From positions 1-24,819 of the forward strand of contig JAWOIT010000078.1 of the NCBI GenBank assembly GCA_046484535.1: a stretch of DNA of 24,819 nt. The letters run 5' to 3'. How positions within the stretch are numbered: position 1 is the stretch's first letter; every line of letters begins with the position of its first letter. The DNA is from JAPHTQ01 sp046484535. Lineage in GTDB: Bacteria; Pseudomonadota; Gammaproteobacteria; Thiohalomonadales; Thiohalomonadaceae. Of the stretch, positions 1-8,190 are shown piece after piece. The translations under genes and the position numbers were made by a program. The notes beneath the pieces were generated by a model. It was given only the letters and a program-made list of their open reading frames with translations, was not told the DNA's origin and did no database searches.

Positions 1-378
1 GGCTTTATGCTCAGTGGCCACAGCGTTCAGGTCGACCCCCTCGGCCATCCTCACCGCCTTGATATAAGGACGGGAAAAACCTTGGCAATAATCCGCCTCC
101 TCGTCACCATGAAACTGCAGCAGATCAAGCGGCACCCTCTCCAAGACCGCCTCCACCTCTGGGGCATCGGCGTTGACGAACAGCCCCACGGTGGTAATAA
201 AGGGGGGCAGCGCGGCATGGATCGCGGCCGCCTGCTCAGCCGTCACCGCGCGCGGACTTTTGGCATAAAATACGAGGCCGATGGCATCGGCCCCCGCAGC
301 GGCGGCCGCCAGTGCATCCTCGGTGCGGGTGATGCCGCAAATCTTGGCGCGTGTGCGTCGTTTCGCGATCGTATTCAT
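1..378 (-). CDS. trpF: Phosphoribosylanthranilate isomerase TrpF, N-terminal part (runs off left edge)
   Basis: TrpF converts N-(5-phosphoribosyl)anthranilate to the 1-(o-carboxyphenylamino)-deoxyribulose phosphate intermediate in cytosolic tryptophan synthesis. The first 126 residues are present, against about 200-210 for the family. The family signature KICGITR lies at residues 12-18, with Cys14 as the expected general base. The barrel strands AIGLVFY, TVGLFVN and LLQFHGDE follow in the usual order, and the fragment ends in the PYIKAVRM segment. The start is the ATG read from complement 376-378, preceded by an AAGGG ribosome site. It begins 13 bases after the truA stop, so truA and trpF look co-transcribed, as in Pseudomonas. 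The catalytic Asp of the second half lies outside the window. Confidence 0.95.
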   Translation of the reverse strand, partial: MNTIAKRRTRAKICGITRTEDALAAAAAGADAIGLVFYAKSPRAVTAEQAAAIHAALPPFITTVGLFVNADAPEVEAVLERVPLDLLQFHGDEEADYCQGFSRPYIKAVRMAEGVDLNAVATEHKA

Positions 379-391
379 GGAACCCTTCAGA

Positions 392-1174
392 TTACCAGAC
401 CGCCGATACGGGGGAAAGTTGCGGAATACCGAACTGTTCCGGATAACCCACTTGGGTCAGATAAAGCCCTGAGGGGTGTGCCGTCACCCCGCCGAGTGTC
501 CGATCCCTGGCCTCCAGCACCTCACGGCTCCACTCTACCGGCCTCTCCCCCTCTCCAATCGTCATCAAAACGCCGGCGATATTGCGCACCATATGATGCA
601 AAAAGGCATTCGCCTCCACATCAATGAAGATAAACGGCCCCTGCCGGGTCACCTCCAGTCGGTGCAGGGTACGCACCGGGCTCTTGGCCTGGCAGGCGAC
701 CGCACGGTAGGAGGAAAAGTCATGCTCGCCAAGCAACAGGGTGCCGGCCTGCTGCATTCGACCGATATCCAGTTCGCGATAGTGCCAGGTCACCCGGCCT
801 GCGAGGAAGGTGGGTCGCACATCGCGAGTGAAGATCACATAACGATAGGCGCGACGATTGGCCGAAAAGCGGGCATGAAACTCATCGCTCACCGGTCTGG
901 CCCAGAGCAGCACGACATCCTTGGGTAGATTGGCGTTGGCGCCGAAGACCCAGGCCCGTTCATCGCGCTGCGCATCGGTATCAAAATGAATCACTTGCGC
1001 GGTGGCGTGGACACCCGCATCGGTCCGACCGGCACAGTTCACTCTGACATCATGATTGGCTACCTTGCCCAGTGCCGCCTCGACCTCTCCCTGCACTGTA
1101 CGCACCGCATCCATCTGCAACTGCCAGCCGCAGAAGTTACTGCCGTCGTATTCGATACCCGCTGCAATCCGCAT
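392..1174 (-). CDS. truA: tRNA pseudouridine(38-40) synthase TruA
   Basis: TruA isomerises uridines 38, 39 and 40 in the anticodon arm of many tRNAs. The 260-residue product has normal family length. The N-terminal IEYDGSNFCGW strand is followed by the catalytic motif AGRTDAGVHA, in which Asp52 is the nucleophile. Further TruA hallmarks are FHARFSANRRAYRY, the FSSYRA segment and FLHHMVRNIAGVL near residues 190-205. The gene lies between fimV upstream and trpF downstream on the same strand, the Pseudomonas order. A strong hairpin terminator separates it from fimV, so truA-trpF probably has its own promoter or depends on partial read-through. Confidence 0.97.
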   Translation of the reverse strand: MRIAAGIEYDGSNFCGWQLQMDAVRTVQGEVEAALGKVANHDVRVNCAGRTDAGVHATAQVIHFDTDAQRDERAWVFGANANLPKDVVLLWARPVSDEFHARFSANRRAYRYVIFTRDVRPTFLAGRVTWHYRELDIGRMQQAGTLLLGEHDFSSYRAVACQAKSPVRTLHRLEVTRQGPFIFIDVEANAFLHHMVRNIAGVLMTIGEGERPVEWSREVLEARDRTLGGVTAHPSGLYLTQVGYPEQFGIPQLSPVSAVW

Positions 1175-1191
1175 TCACGTCACACTCGCTT

Positions 1192-1228
1192 GAAAACAAA
1201 ACCCCGCAGCGGCGATGCCGGTGCGGGG
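1192..1228 (-). terminator. Rho-independent terminator after fimV
   Basis: On the minus strand, CCCCGCA and TGCGGGG form a perfect 7-bp outer stem. An inner CGGC-ATC-GCCG stem sits behind a C-C mismatch, and the tract TTTTGTTTTC follows directly. This is a textbook intrinsic terminator, 32 bases past the fimV stop and about 20 bases before the truA start. Its position implies that fimV transcription mostly ends before truA. Confidence 0.85.
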
Positions 1229-1259
1229 TCCGATGTTACACCATCCGGTGTTCGCATGA

Positions 1260-4200
1260 TTATACCTTGCTGAGCAACTCCTGCGCCTGCTGCTTCTGCT
1301 CGTCGTTACCGCCCTCTACAACCTCTTCGAGCATACCGCGAGCACCTTCGTTGTCCCCCATCTCAATGTAGGCCTGAGCAAGATCCAGCTTGGTGGTCAT
1401 TTCCTCACTGTCACTCAGAACACCCTCTTCATCCAAATCACCGAAGTCATCCAGTTCATCAACACTATCCAGATCACCCATATCAAGTGTTTCGGAGTCG
1501 GTCGAAGAACCGGCCTCTGTTCCGCTCGCTGTTTCCGTCTCCTCACCGGAGTCAAATTCCAGGTCGCCGAAATCGAAATCGCCAAGGTCCAGAGAGTCAT
1601 CATCGGACTTCGCATCTTCATCGTTGTCCAAATCAAACGACCCCGGTTCTTCCTCAGCCGATTGGTCTTCGGTTCCAACCTCAAAATCACCAAAATCGAT
1701 GTCTGCTAATTCATCACCCGCAGAATCCGAGGATTTCTCCTCTTCCGGCTCCTCTGTCTCTAATCCACTGAAATCAAACTCGAGGTCGGAACTTTCTTCT
1801 GTTGTTTCAACAGCATCTACGGATTCATTTTCCTGCAGAGTATCTTCAGCATCGTCTCCCAGGTCGATATCAAAATCCAGATCGGCTAAATCATCTGTCG
1901 GCTCATCTAAAGACTTGTCTTGCTCAGCAGGCTTTTTCTCTTCATCGAGATCTAACTCCATACCCAGGTCAAGGCTGTCGTCGCCTTCCTCGGTTTGAGT
2001 TTCCGATTCAGAGGTAAGTTCGTCCAGGTCGAGCCCGATATCCAACACATCATCCGCCTGCGGTGCTGACTGTTGCGCCGAAGACGGGGCCGGCGTACTC
2101 GTACCACCGAACATTGGATTTTCCGGAATCAACTCCTGACCCATGGGAGCGATCTTATTCCAGAGCTCATCATTGCCCTTGACCTTGTCGCCGGACTGCT
2201 CAATAAGCCCCTCGAACTGCGCTTTATCACCGGCGTTGTAATAGACCTCCAGCAATTTGGCGATGATGTCCGGCCTGTCCGAATTACTCTCCAGCGCCTT
2301 TTTCAACACTTCTTCGGCCTGCTGATTTCGGCCATAAGCCATAAACACATCGGCTTCGGTTAACGGGTCTACTTCACCTTCATCAGTGGTGATAGCACCG
2401 CCGCCCATTCCGCTGATAGCCAAATCGCTCAGGAATGAGGTCTCACTGTCGAGCTCCTCAGAAGAGGCATTCAGCATTGATGAACTACCACCGGAAAGGA
2501 TGCTTTCCTGAAATCCGCCACCTTTACTTCTGCGGCGGACCAGCAATAGAGCGAGAATGAGCAAGAGTACGGTTGTTCCCCCACCGGCGGCCAACATCAT
2601 CGGGTCTTTCATCAGCATGTCGACATAGTCCATTAGTGACGAAGACTGATTGGACTGTGCGGCAGGCTGCGGTTCCGGCTTGGCGGGCTTTGCCGACGAT
2701 TGTGAAGAACCGGCTTTCTGTTCATTGTCGGCAGCCGGCTTCTCGGGCGTTACAGCCCCCTTCTCCCGGGGCTGCTCCATTGCGCCCTCTGCAGCTTCGG
2801 CTTCTTCAGCCGCCGTCTCTTCTCCCTCTTCGGTGGACTGTGCGTCAGAAGCCTCTTGCGCTTCCGGTATGACCGGCTCTTCCCCGCCATCGCCATCCGA
2901 AGCAGGCATTTCACCATTGGTGTCGGCCTGTGTCTCGGTTTCAGAGACAGCCGATGCAGATTCACCTTCGGCCTCTTCTTCCTGCTCTTCTGTCGGCGTC
3001 AGTGGTTCTTCTGCTTGCGACGCCCCTTGTCCTCGCTTAGCGAGCTGGTCCTGCAGTGTTTTAAGGTCTTCATTCTTCAGCGCCAGCAAACTCTTCATAT
3101 CCTGCAGTTGCTTTTCAAGCTCCGCAACGCGGCCCTGCAGCGCATCCTTTTCCATTTGTTGTGCCGCAGAGTTTTCCAGTGCCAACATCAGCTCTTCATC
3201 GGCGTCACCACCGGCCGCTTCACCTTCCGCTGCACTTCCGGCTTCACGAGCTTCATCGTCTGGAGCCACCAGTTTCAATTTCGGCTCTGCTTTCGAGGCG
3301 CCGGCTGCGCCGGCGTTAGCACCGGCACCTGTAGCGGGCTGCCGTTCCTCTGCTTTTTCGGCAATAGCCGCCCTGTAGTCCTGCCACTCACGCGTCTGAC
3401 TGGCAACCTGGCGGGCGGCTTCCGCTTTACTCATCGCGGTGAGCAGCGCGGGATCATCGATACGCAGCACATATCCCTTCTTCAACAGGTTGATGTTGTT
3501 GTTGATAAACGCGTCAGGATTGGCCCTTTGCAGCGCCATCATCATTTGGTGAACGGAGATATTCCGATTGGGACGCATCTTCAATGCGATTTCCCAAAGG
3601 GTGTCGTTGGCCTTGACGGCCCCATAATTAAGGCTGCGGGCCGGAGCGGTTTTTTCTTGGGACGGCTTTTTAACATCTACCACCGGTTCAGGTTCGGGGG
3701 CGGGAGCCTGGGCAGCCGCACCGGGAATCGCACTCGGCGGTGGAACGAACTGCTCTTCCTTATCGGCGCCCGCAACTGCCTGTGTCTCTTCGGCGGCAGG
3801 GGCGGGTTTAGCGGCTGGTGTAGACTCAACCACAGGCCCGGCTTCAGCAGTTGACGGCGAAGTCACCGCAGGCGCCTCCGCCTGATAACTCACAGGTGGA
3901 TCCAGCAGCAGGGTGTATTCCCGCATAACCTTCCCGGTAGGCCACTCGACCTCCACCAGGAAATCAAGAAAAGGTTCACGGATCGTATCCCGGGAGGTGA
4001 CCTTGACATAGAAAGCACCGTTATCTCTACGCAACACCTCAAAGTTGACCATCATCAGTACTGCGGGGCGCTGTAGACCGACCTTGGAAAACGTCTCGGC
4101 AGAAGCCAACGAGACTTCAATGTCATCCGCTTCGGCAGGATCCACAGAGAGTAATTCGATCTCGGCGTCGAGGGTTTGATTCAATGCAGAATGCAGTTTT

Positions 4201-4280
4201 ATCTCACCCAACCCCAAGGCGAGTGCGGCGGCAGGTGCCATCAATGAAAGAGTCAGCAGGGTTTTTACCAGCTTCCGCAC
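1260..4280 (-). CDS. fimV: FimV/HubP-family polar hub protein
   Basis: FimV/HubP proteins bind peptidoglycan through LysM, sit at cell poles and help assemble type IV pili and position polar machinery. I place the start at the GTG at 4280 (1006 residues). It has GGGGAG upstream, and the protein then begins VRKLVKTLLTLSL, a signal peptide ending ALA before the family motif LGLGEIKLHSALNQ. An in-frame ATG at 4373 would add 31 unlikely residues almost abutting the pseudogene. Order of parts: FimV N-terminal domain (about 25-130), Pro/Ala linker, LysM domain with ANDTLWEIA (about 218-275), coiled coil (about 370-420), long acidic linker, one membrane helix (about 560-581, AAGGGTTVLLLILALLLV), TPR-like segment, very acidic DLDF-rich cytoplasmic region, and C-terminal FimV domain with DLAQAYIEMGD. 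The length is in the usual range for this variable family. Confidence 0.93.
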   Translation of the reverse strand: MRKLVKTLLTLSLMAPAAALALGLGEIKLHSALNQTLDAEIELLSVDPAEADDIEVSLASAETFSKVGLQRPAVLMMVNFEVLRRDNGAFYVKVTSRDTIREPFLDFLVEVEWPTGKVMREYTLLLDPPVSYQAEAPAVTSPSTAEAGPVVESTPAAKPAPAAEETQAVAGADKEEQFVPPPSAIPGAAAQAPAPEPEPVVDVKKPSQEKTAPARSLNYGAVKANDTLWEIALKMRPNRNISVHQMMMALQRANPDAFINNNINLLKKGYVLRIDDPALLTAMSKAEAARQVASQTREWQDYRAAIAEKAEERQPATGAGANAGAAGASKAEPKLKLVAPDDEAREAGSAAEGEAAGGDADEELMLALENSAAQQMEKDALQGRVAELEKQLQDMKSLLALKNEDLKTLQDQLAKRGQGASQAEEPLTPTEEQEEEAEGESASAVSETETQADTNGEMPASDGDGGEEPVIPEAQEASDAQSTEEGEETAAEEAEAAEGAMEQPREKGAVTPEKPAADNEQKAGSSQSSAKPAKPEPQPAAQSNQSSSLMDYVDMLMKDPMMLAAGGGTTVLLLILALLLVRRRSKGGGFQESILSGGSSSMLNASSEELDSETSFLSDLAISGMGGGAITTDEGEVDPLTEADVFMAYGRNQQAEEVLKKALESNSDRPDIIAKLLEVYYNAGDKAQFEGLIEQSGDKVKGNDELWNKIAPMGQELIPENPMFGGTSTPAPSSAQQSAPQADDVLDIGLDLDELTSESETQTEEGDDSLDLGMELDLDEEKKPAEQDKSLDEPTDDLADLDFDIDLGDDAEDTLQENESVDAVETTEESSDLEFDFSGLETEEPEEEKSSDSAGDELADIDFGDFEVGTEDQSAEEEPGSFDLDNDEDAKSDDDSLDLGDFDFGDLEFDSGEETETASGTEAGSSTDSETLDMGDLDSVDELDDFGDLDEEGVLSDSEEMTTKLDLAQAYIEMGDNEGARGMLEEVVEGGNDEQKQQAQELLSKV

Positions 4281-4379
4281 TATCCTTACTCCCCAATAAT
4301 CAGAACAATCTTCTATTCGCCGAGACACGTCTTTTTCCACTTTGTTCGCGCAGTTGTACGCCAAAGCTACCAATGAACT

Positions 4380-5019
4380 TTAGTTAATGCAACTAACTCC
4401 GGCTCTCATATAGCATTTTTCCACTATCTCGGCAATCTGTAATGCGTTTAGAGCGGCCCCTTTTCGACTGTTATCGGCCGTGGCCCAAAGGTTTAACCCA
4501 GTAGCTCGCTCAGGAACTTCACGCAGACGGCCGACATAGATGGCGTCTTGGTTGACTGCATCAAGGGCCGGGTTCGGCGCTTTATCGCCACCTATCGGCT
4601 CGATTCCAGGGGGCTCCCTCAGGATTGTCGGAGTCTCTCGCGCAATGAAGGATGTTGTTGCCTACAGATGCACCGCCAAGCTGTGGCCGAAAAACACCGG
4701 CACCTGAACAGCGGTCGGATTAATATTTATATCAGGATCACCCGGCACTTTCCGTGCCCGGGTTACCATTTCCAGCTCCCCTTCGCTTTAACCGCTCTCT
4801 AGGATCTTCCCGACCTGAGGAATGACGTTGAAGGCGATGCGCTGTGGAAAAACGCGATGAGATACATCCTGCATGTTCAGCAACGAAACCACCTGGCCGG
4901 TGCGTTCATCCACCCCGGCCTTGCCACACCCGGATACAGCATCATAACTGACCACACCGGCGCGCAGGATATCCGCTGCATCGTGCAGGGGTTTGATCAC
5001 GGCGAGGAGGAATGCAGCG
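4380..5019 (-). pseudogene. Decayed remnant of a second aspartate-semialdehyde dehydrogenase-like gene (asd2/usg type)
   Basis: The minus strand directly after asd carries the C-terminal half of a Gram-positive/Pseudomonas-type Asd or its Usg-1 relative, and it cannot be translated intact. Recognisable pieces in order are LLAVIKPLHDA, YDAVSGCGKAG, RVFPQRIAFNVIPQVG, then an in-frame TAA (4788-4790), NPTAVQVPVFFGHSLAV, an in-frame TAG (4662-4664), a frame change, then DAIYVGRLREV and GLNLWATADNSRKGAALN running to a TAA at 4380-4382. The N-terminal NADP-binding half and the catalytic Cys are absent. In Pseudomonas an intact asd-like gene (PA3116 type) lies at this exact place between asd and fimV, which supports decay in situ. 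The remnant type is distinct from the intact E. coli-type asd next door. No other gene is seen in this stretch. Confidence 0.88.
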
Positions 5020-6132
5020 TTACTGCTCGAGCAGAATACGCAGCATGCGGCGCAACGGCTCCGCGGCTCCCCAAAGCAGCTGATCGCCCACGGTAAAGGC
5101 CGAGAGATAGTCATTGCCCATCGCCAGCTTGCGCATGCGTCCGACCGGGATGTTCAGGGTGCCGGTGACGGCCGCCGGGGTCAGCTCGTTCATGGTGGCC
5201 TCTTTCTCGTTCGGTACCACCCGCGCCCACTCGTTGTGGCCGGCGATAATGTCACTGATCTCATCCAGCGGCGCATCCTTGGTCAGCTTGATGGTCAGCG
5301 CCTGACTGTGAGAGCGCATGGCGCCGATACGCACGCAGATGCCGTCGATGGGGATCGGATTGTCGGAGCGGCCGAGGATCTTGTTGCTCTCCACCTGCGC
5401 CTTCCACTCCTCCTTGGACTGACCGGATTCGAGCTCGGCATCGAGCCATGGAATGAGAGAACCTGCGAGCGGCACCCCCCATTGATCCTTGGGGTAGTCA
5501 TCGGAACGAAGATAATCGGTCACTTTCCTGTCGATCTCGAGGATCGCCGAAGAGGGATCATCGAGCTGCTCATTCACACTGCCGTGGATACCGCCCATCT
5601 GCTGGATCAGCTCACGCATATTCTGTGCGCCGGCACCGGAGGCGGCCTGGTAGGTCATCGGCGAGATCCACTCGATGAGTCCCTTCTCGAACAGACCACC
5701 CAGTCCCAGCATCATCAGCGAGACGGTGCAGTTGCCGCCGACGTAGGTCTTAATGCCCTTGGCCAGACCCTCCTCAATGACGTTCTTGTTCACCGGGTCG
5801 AGCACGATGATCGACTCATCGACCATACGCAGGGTGGAGGCCGCATCGATCCAGTAACCGTCCCAGCCCGCCTTGCGCAGCGCGGGATAGACCTCCTCGG
5901 TATAACCGCCGCCCTGGCAGGTAATGATCACATCCATCGCCTTCAACTCGTCGATGCTCTTGGCATCCTTCAGCGGCGGTACATCCTTGCCTACGTCCGG
6001 ACCGGGCTGTCCGGTCTGGGAAGTGGTGAAGAAAACCGGCTCGAAATCGGCGAAATCTTTCTCGTCGCGCATACGCTGCATCAGCACAGAGCCGACCATG
6101 CCACGCCAACCTACAAGACCTACACGTTTCAT
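5020..6132 (-). CDS. asd: Aspartate-semialdehyde dehydrogenase
   Basis: Asd reduces aspartyl-4-phosphate to aspartate-4-semialdehyde with NADPH. This is the branch point for lysine/diaminopimelate, threonine, methionine and isoleucine. The 370-residue protein matches the E. coli-type family in length. It has the N-terminal NADP-binding start VGLVGWRGMVGSVL, the loop FFTTSQTG, the catalytic Cys135 in GGNCTVSLMM, and the SGAGAQNMREL and VRIGAMRSHSQALT segments. The start ATG follows a strong AGGAGG site (complement 6138-6143). It is the last intact gene of the leuC-leuD-leuB-asd run. Its stop codon lies exactly where the remnant of the second asd-like gene begins. Confidence 0.98.
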   Translation of the reverse strand: MKRVGLVGWRGMVGSVLMQRMRDEKDFADFEPVFFTTSQTGQPGPDVGKDVPPLKDAKSIDELKAMDVIITCQGGGYTEEVYPALRKAGWDGYWIDAASTLRMVDESIIVLDPVNKNVIEEGLAKGIKTYVGGNCTVSLMMLGLGGLFEKGLIEWISPMTYQAASGAGAQNMRELIQQMGGIHGSVNEQLDDPSSAILEIDRKVTDYLRSDDYPKDQWGVPLAGSLIPWLDAELESGQSKEEWKAQVESNKILGRSDNPIPIDGICVRIGAMRSHSQALTIKLTKDAPLDEISDIIAGHNEWARVVPNEKEATMNELTPAAVTGTLNIPVGRMRKLAMGNDYLSAFTVGDQLLWGAAEPLRRMLRILLEQ

Positions 6133-6153
6133 AAAACCTCCTAAAACAAGTTA

Positions 6154-6329
6154 AACGCAAAGGCGCAAAGACGCAGAGGGCGCAAAGGAAAATAAAATCA
6201 AAACAACCTTGCTGCCTTCGCTCACCTGATTCACTCGATAAACCTTCTCTGGTTTCTCATAAGACCACACAAGCACACGCATATGACAACAAAAACTTTG
6301 CGTCCTTTGCGTCTTTGCGCCTTTGCGTT
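6154..6329. repeat. Inverted-repeat element, GCAAAGGCGC family, copy 1 (leuB-asd gap)
   Basis: Two 34-base arms (6154-6187 and 6296-6329) are reverse complements with only two mismatches. They carry the core GCAAAGGCGCAAAG and enclose about 108 bases with no gene. Two related copies lie at 13936-14120 and 17177-17271. There is no reading frame inside, so this is a non-coding palindrome-ended element. In the leu-asd transcript it could fold into a long hairpin between leuB and asd. Confidence 0.85.
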
Positions 6330-6337
6330 GAGTTCTT

Positions 6338-7426
6338 TTACCCTTTCAATTCAGCAACCACGGCGTCACCCATGCCGCTGCAGCTCACTTCGGTGCCGCC
6401 TGCAGTCATGATATCGACGGTACGGATACCCTTGGCCAGCACCGCCTTCACCGCCTCCTCGATGCGCTTGGCGTTGGCCTCGTCACCGAAGGTATAGCGC
6501 AGCATCATCGCCACGGACAGGATAGTAGCCAGCGGGTTGGCCTTGTCCTGTCCGGCAATATCCGGGGCGGAGCCGTGGATCGGCTCGTACATCCCCTTGT
6601 TGTTCTCATCCAGCGAGGCCGAGGGCAGCATGCCGATGGAGCCGGAGAGCATGGAGGCCTGATCCGAGAGGATGTCGCCGAAGATATTGCCGGTGACGAT
6701 CACATCGAACTGCTTGGGCCACTTCACCAGCTGCATCGCCGCATTGTCAACGTACATATGGGTCAGCTCGACCTCCGGGTAGTCCTTCGCGACTTCGAGC
6801 ACCACCTCTTTCCACAGCTCGGAGCACTCCAGCACGTTGGCCTTTTCAACAGAACAGAGACGCTTATCGCGCTTCATCGCAATATCGAAGGCGACTCGGG
6901 CAACGCGGCGCACCTCGGACTCAGAATAGAGCATAGTATTGAAACCGACACGCTCGGGTTTGCCATCCGGACCGGGACGCTCCTCGATGCCGCGCGGCTC
7001 ACCGAAATAGACATCCCCGGTCAGCTCACGGACGATCATGATGTCAAGACCCGCAACCACTTCCGGCTTGAGGCTGGAGGACTCGGCCAGCTCCTCATAG
7101 AGCAGCGCCGGGCGCAGATTGGCGAACAGGTTTAGTTCCTTGCGAATACGCAGCAGGCCGCGCTCCGGGCGCAGCGGACGTTCCAGCTTGTCGTACTCAG
7201 GACCACCGACGGCACCCAGGAGTACTGCGTCAGATTTGCGCGCCAACTCCAGGGTGGCATCCGGCAACGGATCACCCGCGACGTCATAACCGGCACCCCC
7301 GATGGCGCCCTCTTCCATCTCGATATCCAGGCCGTCGGCCTTGAGCACATCCAGCACCTTCACCGCCTGGGCCACAATCTCCGGCCCAATCCCATCACCC
7401 GGCAGTACAGCAATCTTCTTAGTCAT
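6338..7426 (-). CDS. leuB: 3-isopropylmalate dehydrogenase
   Basis: LeuB oxidatively decarboxylates 3-isopropylmalate to 2-oxoisocaproate with NAD+, the third step of leucine synthesis. The 362-residue length is standard. It begins IAVLPGDGIGPEI. The active-site residues expected from E. coli LeuB are visible: the RELTGDVYFGEPRG loop with Tyr140, Lys195 (VEKAN), Asp227 (YVDNAAM), and Asp251/Asp255 in NIFGDILSD. The NAD-specific GSAPDIAG segment follows at about 285-292. The start has GGAG eight bases upstream. It is third in the leuC-leuD-leuB order and is flanked by repeat elements of two different families. Confidence 0.98.
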   Translation of the reverse strand: MTKKIAVLPGDGIGPEIVAQAVKVLDVLKADGLDIEMEEGAIGGAGYDVAGDPLPDATLELARKSDAVLLGAVGGPEYDKLERPLRPERGLLRIRKELNLFANLRPALLYEELAESSSLKPEVVAGLDIMIVRELTGDVYFGEPRGIEERPGPDGKPERVGFNTMLYSESEVRRVARVAFDIAMKRDKRLCSVEKANVLECSELWKEVVLEVAKDYPEVELTHMYVDNAAMQLVKWPKQFDVIVTGNIFGDILSDQASMLSGSIGMLPSASLDENNKGMYEPIHGSAPDIAGQDKANPLATILSVAMMLRYTFGDEANAKRIEEAVKAVLAKGIRTVDIMTAGGTEVSCSGMGDAVVAELKG

Positions 7427-7449
7427 TAGATTTACTCCAAAATTTTATT

Positions 7450-7528
7450 GCCACAGAGATCACAGAGAACACGGAGGTTAAAGGAACACTGTTCTGCATT
7501 TCTCAGTGATCTCTGTGCCCTCTGTGGC
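7450..7528. repeat. Inverted-repeat element, CCACAGAG family, copy 1 (leuD-leuB gap)
   Basis: Arms at 7450-7476 and 7502-7528 are imperfect reverse complements (about four mismatches in 27), beginning GCCACAGAG and ending CTCTGTGGC. They are separated by about 25 bases. A second copy lies in the leuC-leuD gap at 8191-8262. It occupies nearly the whole intergenic space and would form a stable hairpin in the operon mRNA. Confidence 0.85.
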
Positions 7529-7534
7529 TAAAGA

Positions 7535-8173
7535 TCAATTAAACAACCACGGGGCTTCGTTCTTGCGCCGCTCTTCGTAGGCCTTGATGTCGTCGACGTG
7601 CTGCAGGGTCAGGCCGATGTCATCGAGGCCGTTAATCAGGCAGTGTTTGCGGAACGGATCGACATCGAATTTGATCTCCTCACCGCTCGGGGTGGTGATG
7701 GTCTGCGTCTCGAGATCCACGGTCAGCTTGTAGCCCTCGCTCGCCGCGACCTCTTTGAACAGCTGATCCACCTTTTTCTCATCCAGCACGATAGGCAGAA
7801 TGCCGTTTTTGAAACAGTTGTTGAAGAAGATATCGGCAAAGCTCGGCGCGATGATCACCCTAAAACCATAATCGAGCAGCGCCCACGGCGCATGTTCGCG
7901 TGAGGAGCCGCAACCGAAGTTCTCGCGCGCCAGAAGGATGTTGGCGCCCTGGTAGCGATCCTGATTGAGCACGAAGTCGGGATTGAGCGGACGCTTGCTG
8001 TTGTCCATGCCCGGCTCGCCGTGATCCAGATAGCGCCACTCGTCGAAGGCGTTGGGTCCGAAACCGGTGCGCTTGATCGACTTCAAAAACTGCTTGGGAA
8101 TGATGGCGTCGGTGTCCACATTGGAACGGTCCAAAGGCGCCACAATCGCCGTCAACTTTTCAAATTTTTCCAT
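7535..8173 (-). CDS. leuD: 3-isopropylmalate dehydratase small subunit
   Basis: LeuD pairs with LeuC to isomerise 2-isopropylmalate to 3-isopropylmalate. The 212-residue product is the usual length (about 200-215). It shows the swivel-domain signatures RSNVDTDAIIPKQFL near residues 18-32, the LLARENFGCGSSREHAPW loop around 80-97, and FADIFFNNCFKNGILP. An AAGGGG site precedes the ATG. It lies between leuC and leuB on the same strand, so the three genes form the leucine operon. Both flanking gaps carry a copy of the CCACAGAG palindrome. Confidence 0.98.
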   Translation of the reverse strand: MEKFEKLTAIVAPLDRSNVDTDAIIPKQFLKSIKRTGFGPNAFDEWRYLDHGEPGMDNSKRPLNPDFVLNQDRYQGANILLARENFGCGSSREHAPWALLDYGFRVIIAPSFADIFFNNCFKNGILPIVLDEKKVDQLFKEVAASEGYKLTVDLETQTITTPSGEEIKFDVDPFRKHCLINGLDDIGLTLQHVDDIKAYEERRKNEAPWLFN

Positions 8174-8190
8174 TTTAAAAACCCCTTCTA

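Noticed and set aside
1390..3854. Ser-rich and other plus-strand frames opposite fimV
   Set aside because: The serine runs are the complement of the Glu/Asp-rich FimV repeats, so they are a shadow of acidic codons.
4788..5114. 108-residue minus-strand frame as a real small gene
   Set aside because: Its first part is an alternate frame of asd and its second part is the decayed Asd-like remnant ending at a premature stop.
4993..6144. 383-residue plus-strand frame over asd
   Set aside because: It is antisense to asd, which has complete family signatures and a strong ribosome site. The open mirror frame follows from codon bias in GC-rich genes; its translation is rich in His, Gln and Arg and matches nothing known to me.
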